Positions 63,872 through 64,000 of a stretch of DNA of 64,000 nucleotides are shown here, piece by piece; positions within the stretch are counted from its first letter, which is position 1; each line of letters begins with the position of its first letter. Location: NCBI GenBank assembly GCA_027924585.1, contig BSBM01000299.1:27380501-27444500 (forward strand). Direction: 5' to 3'. The translations under genes were made by a program, and so were the position numbers. The stretch comes from Larix kaempferi. Taxonomy: Eukaryota > Streptophyta > Pinopsida > Pinales > Pinaceae. The notes under the pieces were generated by a model that made no database searches, was not told where the DNA came from, and saw nothing but the letters and a program-made list of their open reading frames with translations.

Positions 63872-64000
63872 TGTAACACCATGATAATTTCATAAAAATT
63901 AAAAAAAAAATTACCTTCACAAATACTGTTAATAATTGTAATTATGGAAATAATAAATGCTGCAAGGACGACATTAATGAGTCATAAATGCGGAAAGTAG
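63872..64000. other. Possible LTR start inserted in LINE ORF2
   Basis: Begins TGTAACACCATGATAATTTC, like many plant gypsy LTRs starting TGTAACACCC, and is no longer LINE coding sequence. Only 129 bases are in the window. Confidence 0.4.

Overview
The window looks like a stretch of large, transposon-filled seed-plant nuclear chromosome. A gymnosperm is a reasonable guess from the very low gene density and long non-coding stretches, but this is inference. Evidence for a plant: plant-type Ty3/gypsy, Ty1/copia, L1-type LINE and CACTA (En/Spm) elements, an AP2/ERF domain, a DUF4378 protein, a UPL-type E3 ligase fragment and a plant-type eIF3h. I found no tRNA, rRNA, CRISPR or bacterial operon structure. 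No host gene appears intact.

Layout. 1-0.6 kb: broken UPL1/UPL2-like fragment. 1.2-1.3 kb: near-perfect 119-bp palindrome. 1.56-3.3 kb: degraded minus-strand Ty3/gypsy element. 3.7-4.1 kb: long GAT-type microsatellite. 4.3-9.78 kb: minus-strand CACTA transposon whose transposase can be laid out in ten exons with three in-frame stops. It sits inside the 5' LTR of a plus-strand chromovirus-like Ty3/gypsy element (9.78-17.43 kb) whose LTRs carry internal tandem repeats. 18.6-20 kb: 5' part of a minus-strand copia element. 20-24.7 kb: tandem repeats and a LINE ORF1 remnant.

24.7-34.7 kb is a duplicated block built around AP2/ERF sequences. It contains repeated non-coding units, a 950-bp inverted repeat made from an AP2/ERF C-terminal region, two related hairpins, and one nearly complete single-exon AP2/ERF gene (minus strand) broken only by a stop inside the AP2 domain, with a TATA box and tandem repeats upstream. 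34.8-38.6 kb is AT-rich and holds a 575-bp foldback element.

38.80-50.55 kb is a structurally complete minus-strand Tat-type Ty3/gypsy element with 2.6-kb LTRs and a 5-bp target duplication (CAAGG). Its order is gag, protease, an extra RNase H, reverse transcriptase, a degenerate RNase H, integrase. The extra RNase H lies between protease and RT and keeps all four acidic residues, while the RNase H after RT has lost its first catalytic Asp. This is the most interesting protein-level observation.

51.6-55 kb holds two adjacent, intron-containing pseudogenes (DUF4378 protein and eIF3h), which suggests duplication of genomic DNA rather than retroposition. 56-61.3 kb contains an LTR-end-like module and three different tandem-repeat arrays. 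62 kb to the end is an L1-type LINE (broken ORF1, start of ORF2 endonuclease), apparently interrupted near 63,872 by another LTR element that runs off the window.
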